DNA from: CAVSXS01 sp963767715 | GTDB lineage: Bacteria; Chloroflexota; Ktedonobacteria; Ktedonobacterales; Ktedonobacteraceae | Length of the DNA: 64,000 nucleotides | Assembly: GCA_963767715.1 (NCBI GenBank) | Contig: CAVYFA010000011.1 | Location: forward strand, 199,348 to 263,347 | Reading direction: 5' to 3' | Shown here: piece by piece, positions 1 to 8,609 of the stretch | Layout of the letters: the number at the start of each line of letters is the position of its first letter | How positions within the stretch are numbered: the first letter of the stretch is position 1 | The notes under the pieces: model-generated | Databases searched by the model: none | Told to the model about the DNA's origin: nothing | The model's input: the letters and a program-made list of their open reading frames with translations, nothing else | Made by a program: the position numbers and the translations under genes

Positions 1-670
1 ACAGAACGAAGGACAGGATCGCAGGCTGTTAGGGCAAGCCGGCGACGAGGAGATGATGGAGGCCTATAGCGTGGATGGAGTGGAGTGCCAGTGTGCGCAC
101 ACGACCATTGCGGCCTGGGAGCGGGATATGGCGACGGTGCTAGAACATCTGGATGTGACTACGCCGCTGCAGAAAGCGCTTGCGGGAATGCTCGAAGCGC
201 TGCCACTGTATGGTGAGCCGCTGGTTCGACTCTGGCAGGCGCGGATCGCCGATTACCCGGAGGCGCTGGCACAGGCAATGGTCGAACATTACCTGGCAGT
301 CTTCCCTTTGTGGGGATTGCAGGATTCCCTGGCTTCGCGCGATGCGACGATCTGGGTATATGAGGTGCTGGTTGAGGCAGCGCATCATTTACTTGGTGTA
401 CTGGCCGGCCTCAATCGCAAGTATTACTCCTCGTTCCAGTTCAAGCGGCTGCATCGTTTCGTTGCCCAGTGCGACATCGCCCCTTCACGCTTCGCGGATC
501 GCCTTGAAGCCATCTTCCACGCTGATGTGGCCTCGTCAGCGGCACAGCTAGAGGATCTGGTGCGCGAGACGGTTGCGCTGGTGGATGAGCATATGCCGCA
601 GGTCGATACGAGCCGTCTGCAGGCCCGACTTGGCTGGCGGCATCATCCGTGGAAGGCATCTGTGGTATAA
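1..670 (+). CDS. C-terminal part of a DUF4037-like protein, cut by the window edge
   Basis: The reading frame is open to the left edge, so the ATG at 53 need not be the real start and the gene probably begins outside the window. The visible part (about 220 residues) is helical and soluble, without a signal peptide or membrane segment. The stretch around 'LAGLNRKYYSSFQFKRL' resembles the C-terminal half of DUF4037 nucleotidyltransferase-like proteins, where a helical domain follows the catalytic domain. The nucleotidyltransferase GS/DxD motif would lie upstream and cannot be seen, so the assignment rests on remembered similarity only. The next gene starts 36 bases downstream on the same strand and may be co-transcribed. 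Confidence 0.5.
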   Translation, partial: QNEGQDRRLLGQAGDEEMMEAYSVDGVECQCAHTTIAAWERDMATVLEHLDVTTPLQKALAGMLEALPLYGEPLVRLWQARIADYPEALAQAMVEHYLAVFPLWGLQDSLASRDATIWVYEVLVEAAHHLLGVLAGLNRKYYSSFQFKRLHRFVAQCDIAPSRFADRLEAIFHADVASSAAQLEDLVRETVALVDEHMPQVDTSRLQARLGWRHHPWKASVV

Positions 671-705
671 GTTATGAAAGTGTCTATGATTGGAGATCAA
701 AGATC

Positions 706-1437
706 ATGGCAATAAAAGTAATAGTTCCACTCCCCGACAATGACTTTGATACAACAGAGGTCTCAATCCCGTGGAAACATTTTGTCGAAGACGGCTTCGA
801 GGTCACTTTCAGTACTGAAACGGGGAAGGCCGCGCAGACTGATCCCCGCCTGCTCACGGGCGTGATCTTTGGGCGGCTGGGTGCAAAGCCGGATGCCATG
901 GCTGCCTATCGAGAGCTTCAAAAGCAGGAAGCCTTTCAGCACCCTCTCCCTTACGATGCGATAGAAACCGGGCAATACGACATGTTGCTCTTGCCAGGCG
1001 GACATGCCAGGGGAATGCGCCAATACCTGGAAAGCAAGGTTGTGCAGCAGAAGGCGCTGGAGTTCATGCGGCAGAACAGGCTCGTTGGAGCGATCTGCCA
1101 CGGGGTGCTGGTCTTAGCCAGGGCGATTGATCCTGAGACGCAGAGAAGCGTCCTTTACGGAAGAAAGCTGACGGGGTTGACGAAGAGGCTGGAACGAACC
1201 GGCTACTATTTGACTGCCTGGCGATTGGGTGATTATTACAGAACCTATCCCGAGTATGTAGAGGACGAAGTGACCGGAGTCCTCAAAGAGAGAAGCGATT
1301 TTTGCCAGGGGAGCAGTATCATGAAACCATTTGTAGTGGAGGATGGCAATCTGATCACGGCACGCTACCCGGCAGATGCACATCTTTTTGCTCAGAAACT
1401 CATTGAAAAGGTGAAGCGGGAGGTGGCTCTTGGATGA
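706..1437 (+). CDS. DJ-1/PfpI family protein
   Basis: The 243-residue protein has the DJ-1/PfpI (class I glutamine amidotransferase-like) fold. The nucleophile elbow 'AICHG' places the reactive cysteine at residue 131, after 'DMLLLPGGHARGMR'. Members are cysteine-dependent glyoxalases, deglycases, chaperones or stress proteins, and the substrate cannot be read here. At over 240 residues it is longer than the roughly 170-190 residue PfpI core, with an insertion after the first strand typical of the larger subgroup. The ATG at 706 is preferred over an upstream start because GGAG at 692-695 lies 10 bases before it. A decayed relative of its C-terminus lies about 1.3 kb downstream. Confidence 0.85.
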   Translation: MAIKVIVPLPDNDFDTTEVSIPWKHFVEDGFEVTFSTETGKAAQTDPRLLTGVIFGRLGAKPDAMAAYRELQKQEAFQHPLPYDAIETGQYDMLLLPGGHARGMRQYLESKVVQQKALEFMRQNRLVGAICHGVLVLARAIDPETQRSVLYGRKLTGLTKRLERTGYYLTAWRLGDYYRTYPEYVEDEVTGVLKERSDFCQGSSIMKPFVVEDGNLITARYPADAHLFAQKLIEKVKREVALG

Positions 1438-1458
1438 GGAGGCATTCTACTTCGCCTC

Positions 1459-2457
1459 TCAGGAAATGGAGTTATTGCCGAGAAGCGCTCCTTTGAGATT
1501 GGCCCCCCTCAGGTCTGCTCCCTTGAGAGACGCCTTGTTGAGATTGGCGCCCCGCAGATCGGCCTCGGAGAGGTCTGCTCCCTCCAGAATAGCTCCGCTG
1601 CAGCTTGCCAGAAAAAGATCTGCCTCCCGCAGGCATGCAATGGAGAGATTAGCCCCGTTGAGATTGGCCCCCGTGAGCCTGGCTTTAGAGAGGTTGGCTC
1701 CTATGAGCCTGGCCTCGCTCAGATTAGCTTCGCGGAGATCAGCCTTAATGAACTTGGCCCACCTGCAGTCAGCCTGGCTTAGATCCGCCTGTCTGAGGTT
1801 CGCCTCGCAGAGGGCTGCACCTCTGAGGGTGGCCTGCCGGAGATCGGCCCGGCTCATATCCGCTCGCCTGAGATCGGCATTATCGAGTGTCGCCGCTCGC
1901 AGATTGGTTTCCTTGAGACTGGCTCCAAAGAGATAGGTCCAGGAAAGGTTAGCTTCCAGTAGATTGGCTTGACTCAGATCAGTTCCGCTCAGGTCGGTTC
2001 CCCAGAGTATGGCCTGGGTGAGCGTGGCCCTGCTGAAGGTGGCTCCATTTAAGGTGGCACCCGTCAGATTGATCCCTGGCAGGCTGGCTTCTCTGAGTGT
2101 GGCTCTACGAAGATTGGTCCAGGAAATGCTTGCTCCGTAAAGATCGGCTCTATCAAGCTGCGCTTCTCCCAGATCGGCTCCATTAAGCATGGCCCTCACT
2201 AAGATTGTTCCCGTCAGATTCGCGGCAGAAAGGTGCGCCCCTCCGAGGTTCGCTTCTCCCAGATTGGCTCCATTGAGCGCTGCCCTGGTGAGGTCAGCAC
2301 GATAAAGGTTAGCTCCAAAGAGGTCAGCTCCGCTGAGGTTCGCTTCCTGAAGACAAGCCTGGCTGAGGTCAGGATGGGGTACAAGATGCGTTGCCCTCCA
2401 CCTGTTCCATATATGTGAACCTCGTTTGAGGATTTTGAGAAGATGCCGGTTTGCCAC
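1459..2457 (-). CDS. Pentapeptide-repeat protein
   Basis: The 332-residue protein is almost entirely tandem A(D/N)LxX pentapeptides from about residue 30 to the end, which should fold as a right-handed quadrilateral beta-helix. The first 30 residues are basic and carry no signal peptide. The start is a GTG at 2457 with AAGG a few bases upstream. Some pentapeptide proteins mimic DNA and protect gyrase, but most have no known role, and nothing here identifies a target. It converges on the DJ-1 gene with a gap of about 20 bases. The repeat is at the protein level; the DNA is only loosely periodic. A second, truncated pentapeptide protein lies at 38179-38388. Confidence 0.85.
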   Translation of the reverse strand: MANRHLLKILKRGSHIWNRWRATHLVPHPDLSQACLQEANLSGADLFGANLYRADLTRAALNGANLGEANLGGAHLSAANLTGTILVRAMLNGADLGEAQLDRADLYGASISWTNLRRATLREASLPGINLTGATLNGATFSRATLTQAILWGTDLSGTDLSQANLLEANLSWTYLFGASLKETNLRAATLDNADLRRADMSRADLRQATLRGAALCEANLRQADLSQADCRWAKFIKADLREANLSEARLIGANLSKARLTGANLNGANLSIACLREADLFLASCSGAILEGADLSEADLRGANLNKASLKGADLRGANLKGALLGNNSIS

Positions 2458-2716
2458 AAGGATGACCTTGCTAGCCAGGTAACTTAATCTATAGAACAGT
2501 ATAGAATCCTTTATTTATGTTGTCAAGAGAGCCGGATTTTCTACAATTTATTTACATGAAAAAGACAAAGTACGCTCAAATGTGTCCTTGAATGTGCAAC
2601 TTTGTGCCTGTAACACCCTTTATCTTTCACTTTCTGTTCTTAGTCATGTCCGTATTTTTTATAGTATTAATCGTGGAAAGTGCCTGCGGAATTTTTCTTA
2701 TATAGTTCACGATCGA

Positions 2717-2839
2717 ACGCAATTCATGATGGAAGATAGCGACTTAATTACCGTCAAGCATCCGGCAGATACCCATATTTATGCGAAGAAGCTCCTTGAA
2801 AAGCGAAGACATGATGGAGTTCAGAAAAAAAACACCTGA
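2717..2839 (+). pseudogene. Remnant of a second DJ-1/PfpI gene (C-terminus only)
   Basis: The translation from about 2717 reads 'MMEDSDLITVKHPADTHIY' followed by 'AKKLLEK'. This aligns without gaps to the last 30 residues of the DJ-1 protein at 706-1437 ('VVEDGNLITARYPADAHLF', 'AQKLIEK'). The upstream part of the same open frame (2582-2716) has no similarity to the family, so only the 3' end of a former duplicate survives. The frame runs into the tRNA terminator at 2825-2856. I see no reason to regard it as expressed. Confidence 0.65.
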
Positions 2840-2856
2840 ACGATAGTTCAGGTGTT
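2825..2856 (-). terminator. Rho-independent terminator of the tRNA pair
   Basis: The 11-bp perfect stem 'aacacctgaac' / 'gttcaggtgtt' with a 4-base loop is followed on the minus strand by a run of T (A run at 2825-2832 on the plus strand). It lies directly downstream of tRNA-Trp in the direction of transcription. Confidence 0.9.
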
Positions 2857-2857
2857 A

Positions 2858-2933
2858 TGGCAGGGGCGAGAGGACTTGAACCCCCAACTTCCCGTTTTGG
2901 AGACGGGTGCTCTGCCAATTGAGCTACGCCCCT
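2858..2933 (-). tRNA. tRNA-Trp (CCA anticodon)
   Basis: The minus strand folds as a full cloverleaf: acceptor 'aggggcg' pairs with 'cgcccct', and the anticodon stem cccgt/acggg encloses loop 'ctccaaa', giving anticodon CCA. The T arm contains 'ggttcaagtcc', and the 3' CCA is encoded (2858-2860). It lies directly after tRNA-Ser and shares its terminator. Confidence 0.95.
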
Positions 2934-2939
2934 ACAGGG

Positions 2940-3026
2940 CGGAGAGGGAGAGATTCGAACTCTCGGAGGGATTGCTCCCTCAGCGGTTTAGCAAACCGCC
3001 GCACTAGGCCACTATGCGACCTCTCC
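2940..3026 (-). tRNA. tRNA-Ser (GCT anticodon)
   Basis: The acceptor 'ggagagg' pairs with 'cctctcc'. The anticodon stem-loop 'gcggtttgctaaaccgc' gives anticodon GCT. A long variable arm ('gagggagcaatccctc') marks a class II serine tRNA of 87 bases. The CCA end is not encoded, unlike in the neighbouring tRNA-Trp. Confidence 0.95.
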
Positions 3027-3067
3027 GCGTGACTGTGCCGTTATTATGCCATAACCGACCCGCCCTG

Positions 3068-4099
3068 TCAATGATTTTTCGCGTGGTCATTTATCTGAGA
3101 AACGCCGGTCAGGTTGGCGGACAAGGACGGCTTTTCTTTCTTTTCGAACAGGTACTTGAGCCCGGGTTCTAGCCCTTGCTCCCATGTCGTCCAGTTATGT
3201 CCGCCCGGTCGCTCCTGGTAGCAGTGCAGGTAGCCCTTGTCCACCAGCATCGCGGCGAAGCGACGATTGGGGGCGAGCAACCACTCGATTTGCCCAACGT
3301 CCAGGTAGAAGCGCAGGGGCAGAGGTTCGCTCGCTGCGAATTTCATAGTAAACCACTCAGGGTCGTGATAGGAATCTCCGCCACGTGGGTCGGCCGTAAA
3401 GCATCCGGACTGGCTGCCCACCCTGCTGAACAGCTCCGGATGCCGCCAGGCCAGCCAGGCAGAGACCAGGCCGCCCAGGGATGCTCCCCACAGGCCGCGT
3501 TCCGCCGTTGGGCCATAGTGCCGGTCCACCTGCGGAATGACCTCGCTCAGAAGAAACGCTTCGTAGCGCTCACTGAACCAGTACTCTTTCTCGCGCTCGT
3601 GCGGCGCGATCAGAACGAGCCGGACCGGGTGGATTTCGCCTCGTTCCACGAGTGCCTCGACGACTTCGTGGACACGGAGCGCACGATAGTATTCCTCGCC
3701 ATCCTGGATATAGAGCGTGGACACAGGCGGAGATGATGGTTCGTAGACGCGGTAGAGGCGCCGGGAGCGAAAGACCCGCGAGTAGGTGCTGTGATCATAG
3801 AGATGGCCACAAAACCTGTGTGGCCGGGCAGGCGCTTGAAAGTCGTGAGCAGGGAGCGTGACGGCGCGGTCATACTCGTGCCAGGGGTGCCTGGGCTTTA
3901 CCGGATTGGCTGGATCGGCGAGCGGCTGTTTGTCGGCATCGAGAAAGGCGTATTCCACGTACGCGCCACACGGAAACTCGATTGTGAGCGGGCCGGTGAT
4001 GTTCAGCGGCTCCTGGTCCCAGTTGGTAAAATCCCCAATGAGATAGGCTGCCCCTTCAGGCGCATGAAACGTCACCCAGCGCTCCTGGACCTCTATCAT
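3068..4099 (-). CDS. Esterase with N-terminal CBM48-like domain (enterochelin-esterase-like)
   Basis: The 343-residue cytoplasmic protein has an N-terminal early-set beta-sandwich of about 90 residues ('AYLIGDFTNWDQ', typical of CBM48-like modules). An alpha/beta hydrolase of the putative esterase (Fes/EstD) family follows. The catalytic serine lies in 'GASLGG', an acidic candidate in 'YLDVGQIEW' and the histidine in 'GGHNW'. Family members cleave siderophore or other small esters. No iron-uptake genes flank it, so the substrate is open. The ATG at 4099 follows GAGG by about 6 bases. It lies beside the tRNA pair on the same strand. Confidence 0.8.
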   Translation of the reverse strand: MIEVQERWVTFHAPEGAAYLIGDFTNWDQEPLNITGPLTIEFPCGAYVEYAFLDADKQPLADPANPVKPRHPWHEYDRAVTLPAHDFQAPARPHRFCGHLYDHSTYSRVFRSRRLYRVYEPSSPPVSTLYIQDGEEYYRALRVHEVVEALVERGEIHPVRLVLIAPHEREKEYWFSERYEAFLLSEVIPQVDRHYGPTAERGLWGASLGGLVSAWLAWRHPELFSRVGSQSGCFTADPRGGDSYHDPEWFTMKFAASEPLPLRFYLDVGQIEWLLAPNRRFAAMLVDKGYLHCYQERPGGHNWTTWEQGLEPGLKYLFEKKEKPSLSANLTGVSQINDHAKNH

Positions 4100-4364
4100 A
4101 CTTGACCTCGCTTCAACCTGCTCAGTGCCGGATGCTTGAACTGGTCCATTGCATCCATAGACCTTGCGATGTCCTTCCTGTCTTACCCACGGTTCTTATG
4201 ATACCATGATATACGCGCATTGCGGGAACTTACCGGGAAGCAGCACTGCGATACGTGTACAGTGCGGTTCTAACAGTGCAGAGCTTGCCGTTTTTACCAG
4301 TTCATGACAGAATACTTTGCTATCAACGATATGGTCGGTCTCGTTTTCGCTAGATGGGAAGTGC

Positions 4365-5822
4365 ATGATCAATACGGAACGGGCAACAACTTTACTGGAT
4401 CCGGGTGCGATGACCGGCGCCTTGATGGATACCGAGGCGCTACTTATTAGCTCGGTAGAGGGCAAGCGCGTCCTGCGCCCGCTTATGCTCCCGACCAATC
4501 TGGACGAGCCGAACGAGCTGATCGAGTGCCTCTGGGAGGCCGGACTATACTCGGCCTGGGTGATGCCGGGCAGCCGGCTCTCCCAACGAGCTACCTGTGC
4601 ATGGTTTGAGCAGGCGCGTGCCCGCTGGGTCGTGGTCGTCCACCCTGATCCACGCGAGCCGTCCAGGCCGGTCAGCATACTGCTCTGGCCAAAGGAAAGC
4701 AGCCAGTGGGAGGCGCGCCGCCTGGCGCTCGTCTTCCCCGAGTACGCCGGCTGGGGCTGGATGCTCAGCGATGCGCGTAGCCTGCTCGCCACCGTGAGCT
4801 ACCTGCAGACGGCGCTGGCGAGGCCGCTGATCGACACTCCCGAGCTAGTGGCGCACCAGTTGCTCAGCGACCTCACGCGCGATCTGCCGCTCTCCTCGCT
4901 GCGCGCCTCTCGGGTGGACCCCCGCACCTTGACTGGCAGCGACGGAACTCCCGTCACCCTCCTTGAGCGGACACACGGACTGTCCTGGATGAGGCCGTTA
5001 ACAGTGGCCGAACAGCGACAGCGCTACCTGCACAAGTACCGCCACTGTTCCTGGCACCTGCTGGCCGCGATGACGGTCCAGCTTGGGACGGGAGAACCGC
5101 AGCATTCCCCCACGGGGCGCGCCTATGATGGAATCCGTCCCGGCCTCTGGCGGATTAGCGCAGAGCCGGGAGGTTCCGTCTTCGATGGCAAGCGCTTGCC
5201 GGATTGCCTGGATGCTGAGTGGATGAGTACGCCACAGCTCAACTGCTGCCGGGACATCGGCTACCGTGTCCAGGTGCGAGAGGGCTGGTGCTGGCAGGAG
5301 TCCGTCGATCTGCTCCAACGCTGGGCCTCGACGCTGTGGCGGGCCGCCGAGCGCCTGCACACGCGCCCCCAGAGCTACCGGCATGCGCAGGGTCGCGCCA
5401 ATGCCGCACATTCCGTCGGGCTGCTTGCCCGGCTTGGGGTCGATCTCCTCGCTCGGGAGGAGAAGTCCGGGGGTTGGAACAGGCCCGATTGGTGGGCCCA
5501 GGTGGTCGGCGGCGGTCGAGCCGCCCTGTTCGCGCAACTGGTGAGCCTGGCGAGGAAGGGCACAATGCCGGTCCTGGTGGACGGGGATGCCCTCTGGGTG
5601 ACCTCAGATGAAGCCAGCCCGCTCGCTGCGGCGCCTGGTCTCATAACAGGTTCCCGATGGAAGGGCTATAGCGCCGGCTACGAGGTTCCCCTTCCACTTT
5701 CCAAAGAAGTCAAAGAGGCCTTCCGGAATGCAAGTCATGCAGACGAGTTGGCCACGGCACTCGATGTCCTGGCGGGTGAGGCTCTCCTTCAGGGTAACGA
5801 CACGAGATCGTTGCGGGGGTAG
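4365..5822 (+). CDS. Unfamiliar protein resembling a degenerate family-B DNA polymerase
   Basis: The 485-residue protein has no signal or membrane segment. An N-terminal alpha/beta part begins 'TTLLDPGAMTGALMD', reminiscent of an RNase H/exonuclease-like strand with an acidic residue. The segment 'YLHKYRHCSWHLLAAMTV' (about 221-238) sits where actinobacterial PolB-like proteins have 'YVHGYD.N' (motif A), but the aspartate is replaced. 'GRANAAHSVG' (about 343) falls at a motif-B position, and 'VLVDGDALWV' (D406, D408) looks like the DTD motif C. I infer a PolB-fold protein that may not polymerise. An in-frame TTG at 4317 lacks a ribosome site, so the ATG at 4365 after GGGAAG is preferred. It converges with the next gene 25 bases away. 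A different function is possible. Confidence 0.4.
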   Translation: MINTERATTLLDPGAMTGALMDTEALLISSVEGKRVLRPLMLPTNLDEPNELIECLWEAGLYSAWVMPGSRLSQRATCAWFEQARARWVVVVHPDPREPSRPVSILLWPKESSQWEARRLALVFPEYAGWGWMLSDARSLLATVSYLQTALARPLIDTPELVAHQLLSDLTRDLPLSSLRASRVDPRTLTGSDGTPVTLLERTHGLSWMRPLTVAEQRQRYLHKYRHCSWHLLAAMTVQLGTGEPQHSPTGRAYDGIRPGLWRISAEPGGSVFDGKRLPDCLDAEWMSTPQLNCCRDIGYRVQVREGWCWQESVDLLQRWASTLWRAAERLHTRPQSYRHAQGRANAAHSVGLLARLGVDLLAREEKSGGWNRPDWWAQVVGGGRAALFAQLVSLARKGTMPVLVDGDALWVTSDEASPLAAAPGLITGSRWKGYSAGYEVPLPLSKEVKEAFRNASHADELATALDVLAGEALLQGNDTRSLRG

Positions 5823-5847
5823 ACAAAAATGCAGTCCCATGAACCGT

Positions 5848-6999
5848 TTATTCCATGCTGCTGATCAACCCCAGCCCTTGTGTTGATGCTTTCCGTACGG
5901 CGAAGAGCAGGTCGGAGGCGTGGACTGGCAGTACCTCGTCGATCAGGCGGAAGGCAGGGGGGATACCGTAGTGCTGATAGCGATAATTGAGGTAGTCTTC
6001 CTCGGCGACTTCCTGGTCCGGTGGGATAATGTCTTCCAGGCAAGCGGCCAGTTGCCATACCTCGTCGGGGGTCAGATAGCCGGCGAAGGCGCCGAATGGC
6101 TCCCCTGCTTCGAAGCCGAAAGGCATGCTGCGGCGCCCACAGGCCAGGTATTCGAAGAGCCCCATCGCGCGAATCGAGATGCCGGACAGCCAGCCGCGCA
6201 GGTGCAAGAGGTTCGGCGCATGCCCGATAAAGATACCCTCTGCCGCGATCACCGTCTCATCCCCGAAGTCATCAGGAATGGCAGGGATAAGCTGCTCAAT
6301 CCCTGATGTCTCGATTCCAGGCGGGGTGACGTGGTTGTCATCGCTTTCGTTGATTTCAACGCTGTCTTCGACCTTGCTTGTTCCTTCCCATTTGCGGAAT
6401 TCAACGATTTCGATAGTGGCCTGTGTAGTCTGAGCAGCCTGGGTAAATTGGGCAGCTTTCGTTTCGACTTCTCGTGCGAGATCAGGCAGGCCAGCCTCGC
6501 TAAGCAGCGAGGCCAACTCTCCGTGCGAGATGGACTCACCGGTTGTCGCTAATAGCGGGGACGCATCGATAAGAGGCAGTTCTCCAGGTGCATCGTTTTG
6601 TATGCTCGCGCCGCTGCTGGGACTCCAGGGGAGGCAAAAGGATTCGACAATCGCGCCCCAGATGGAGCGCAGCGCATTCGAGTGCTGGTAGAGTTGGGGA
6701 GGATGTCGATACAGGTAGCGGTCACTTAGCGCGGTGTATTGGAGAGGGTTGCAGAGCTTCTGGTATTCGCGGCGGCTATAGGGGCCACGTGGCAGGGTTT
6801 GCATGAAGGCACGTGCGCGCGGCCAGACGCATAAACGTTGCATAGGCTCTGGCAGAAATTTCTCTTCATAGGCACAGCGTGTCTTCTCAAACAGCGTCAG
6901 AAGGGCGAGTTCATTACCCTCCAGAAACCATTGAGCGAAGGCTGGCATGACCTGCTCAGAGTATAATTCCCAATCAAAACCATGTAACTGTACAACCAT
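5848..6999 (-). CDS. Protein of unknown function
   Basis: I do not recognise this 383-residue protein. Residues 1-130 are aromatic-rich and helical. Residues 140-250 form an acidic, Ser/Thr-rich, probably flexible linker. The C-terminal 130 residues look like a compact domain ('FEYLACGRRSMPFGF', then 'YLTPDEVWQLAACLEDI') similar in style to small uncharacterised actinobacterial domains that begin after a leucine-rich strand. There is no signal peptide or transmembrane helix. The ATG at 6999 follows GAGGG closely. It converges on the PolB-like gene with 25 bases between the stop codons, so the two are not an operon, though they may belong to one accessory unit. Confidence 0.6.
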   Translation of the reverse strand: MVVQLHGFDWELYSEQVMPAFAQWFLEGNELALLTLFEKTRCAYEEKFLPEPMQRLCVWPRARAFMQTLPRGPYSRREYQKLCNPLQYTALSDRYLYRHPPQLYQHSNALRSIWGAIVESFCLPWSPSSGASIQNDAPGELPLIDASPLLATTGESISHGELASLLSEAGLPDLAREVETKAAQFTQAAQTTQATIEIVEFRKWEGTSKVEDSVEINESDDNHVTPPGIETSGIEQLIPAIPDDFGDETVIAAEGIFIGHAPNLLHLRGWLSGISIRAMGLFEYLACGRRSMPFGFEAGEPFGAFAGYLTPDEVWQLAACLEDIIPPDQEVAEEDYLNYRYQHYGIPPAFRLIDEVLPVHASDLLFAVRKASTQGLGLISSME

Positions 7000-7094
7000 A
7001 ATCCCTCATTACATATATTCGGCGCCAGGCGAAAGCCGCTTGTGGTGTCGTTGTTGCCTCGTTTCTCGGCTTTGTTCTTTCAGTATAAAGGTAC

Positions 7095-8609
7095 TCACGA
7101 GCCTCCATTGCCACCCCGTGGCACGGGCGCGACGTACAGACCTACCTGCGCCTCTCGCCGCATAGCATCCAGCGTGGGATCAAGGGGAGCCATCCCGTTC
7201 CCATCACCGTTTTGTGGCAGAGGGCCTTCGGGAGGAGGCGTCAAAGGTTTAAGTAGCGAACGGTACGGCAGAGGGGCCTGCACCGGTCCGTAGTCTGCCA
7301 GCGACTGCAGCGGTACAGGTGGCGCTGAAAAGAGACCCTCGGCCGCGTACTGGGCGGCCTGAGCGGGCATAAACCCGGCTTGCGTTCCTGGTTGTGGAAG
7401 AGGCGGAATCATGCCAGGCATCATGAACTGACCTGGAACTGGCGAAGCGCCCGGCGTGAGCTCTGCGGGGTATTGACCAGCGGTGAACAGAGCAGCAGGT
7501 GGTGTAGGGCGCAGTTTCGCGAGCTGCTGCGTTTGTTTGCGCCGGCGAAGCAGGGCAAACGCCATCAGCGCGATAAGTACGGCGAGCGAACCGATGATAG
7601 CGCCGATCAAGATAATGTTGTTCGACTGGCTGCTGATACCATTCCCGGTCGTAGCGGTAGGAGAGGCCGACCCATTCGAGGCCAATGTGGGAGTAACGCC
7701 CGCTCCCCCACTGGATTGCCTGGGCGTCCCCGTCGGCGTCGAGCCTGCCGTTGGGCTTGACCCGGCTGTAGCGCTCGCTATAACGGTCGCGGTTGCTGTT
7801 TGTGTCGGGTTCTGAGTTGGAGAGGGCGGCGGCGAAGATTTTGGGCTGGGCGTCGGTGATGGCTGCACGACCGGGGCGGTATACGTAAAGTTGGTCGAGG
7901 AAGACAACGCCGGGGGCTGTCCGCCGCCGCCAACGGCCTCCACCAGGTACTGCCCGCTTGCCAGTGTGGTAATCGGGACGGGGAAGGTGAATAAAGCCGT
8001 TCCAGAGCCATTAGAGGTAGCGCCACCGATCGTCCTTACGATCTTGCCGCCAGTCGTGGCCCAGTAAAAGCTGACGGATGTGCCGGAAGGGAGAAAATTT
8101 GTGGCGGTAATTGTCGCCTTCTGTTTTTCATGAAGCGCGCCGGGGGCGATAGATGCCTGCGGGGGAGTGGTCGAGAGTACTTTGAAGTATCCGGCAATGA
8201 ATACCTGGTCGCTGCCACTGAAAATAGCGCACACTGTGTAGGTTTCCAGAAGGGTACTTGATGGCCAACGCAACCACCCATTGAACGCGCCCGCGCTAAA
8301 AGAGCCATTTTGTGCATCGCTGACGATTGTGCAACTGGATTTAAGCATGTATCCGAAGGAGACCGGCGTTCCATCTGCTTGTGACCAGCCCGAACCGCTA
8401 ACCGAGACGGTCGTTCCCACCGGGCCAGATGATGGGGAACTGCTTATAGCGCCTGAATCGGCGGTCGAAGCCTGAACCTGTAGAATGATTGAGCGTGCTG
8501 AAACGACGTAGATTGCGATACAGAGAGCGATCACAAAGGCTATACTTAGCGTGAACGAAAAAGAGACAATGACGGCTTTGCGACGTGCGCCAGTCGTATT
8601 GTTGTGCAT
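7095..8609 (-). CDS. Surface protein: anchor, Ig-like region, Pro/Thr stalk, TM, Pro-rich tail
   Basis: The 504-residue protein begins with a basic segment and a hydrophobic helix (about residues 12-37). Two all-beta segments follow ('SGPVGTTVSVSGSGW' is IPT/Ig-like), then a Ser/Pro/Thr stalk at about 250-320. A transmembrane helix comes next ('IILIGAIIGSLAVLIALMAF', then 'RRRKQT'), and a cytoplasmic Pro/Ala-rich tail of about 150 residues ends the protein. The layout resembles a membrane-anchored adhesin or an envelope sensor. The ATG at 8609 is chosen over 8642 because GGGGAAG lies 7 bases upstream. It is divergent from the permease-GGDEF-HD-GYP gene, with about 320 bases between the starts. 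It shares the stalk style with the gene at 13176-14999. Confidence 0.7.
   Translation of the reverse strand: MHNNTTGARRKAVIVSFSFTLSIAFVIALCIAIYVVSARSIILQVQASTADSGAISSSPSSGPVGTTVSVSGSGWSQADGTPVSFGYMLKSSCTIVSDAQNGSFSAGAFNGWLRWPSSTLLETYTVCAIFSGSDQVFIAGYFKVLSTTPPQASIAPGALHEKQKATITATNFLPSGTSVSFYWATTGGKIVRTIGGATSNGSGTALFTFPVPITTLASGQYLVEAVGGGGQPPALSSSTNFTYTAPVVQPSPTPSPKSSPPPSPTQNPTQTATATVIASATAGSSPTAGSTPTGTPRQSSGGAGVTPTLASNGSASPTATTGNGISSQSNNIILIGAIIGSLAVLIALMAFALLRRRKQTQQLAKLRPTPPAALFTAGQYPAELTPGASPVPGQFMMPGMIPPLPQPGTQAGFMPAQAAQYAAEGLFSAPPVPLQSLADYGPVQAPLPYRSLLKPLTPPPEGPLPQNGDGNGMAPLDPTLDAMRREAQVGLYVAPVPRGGNGGS

Noticed and set aside
1430..1936. A plus-strand frame full of 'LRLAPLRSA' repeats
   Set aside because: It is the antisense reading of the pentapeptide-repeat gene; the repeat signal comes from the real coding strand.
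1459..2457. Possible CRISPR or satellite array because of visible periodicity
   Set aside because: The period is 15 bases with no constant direct repeat or spacers, and is fully explained by pentapeptide codons.
2582..2716. N-terminal part of the small frame before the DJ-1 remnant as a real gene
   Set aside because: It has no ribosome site, no similarity and AT-rich non-coding composition; only the 3' part shows homology.
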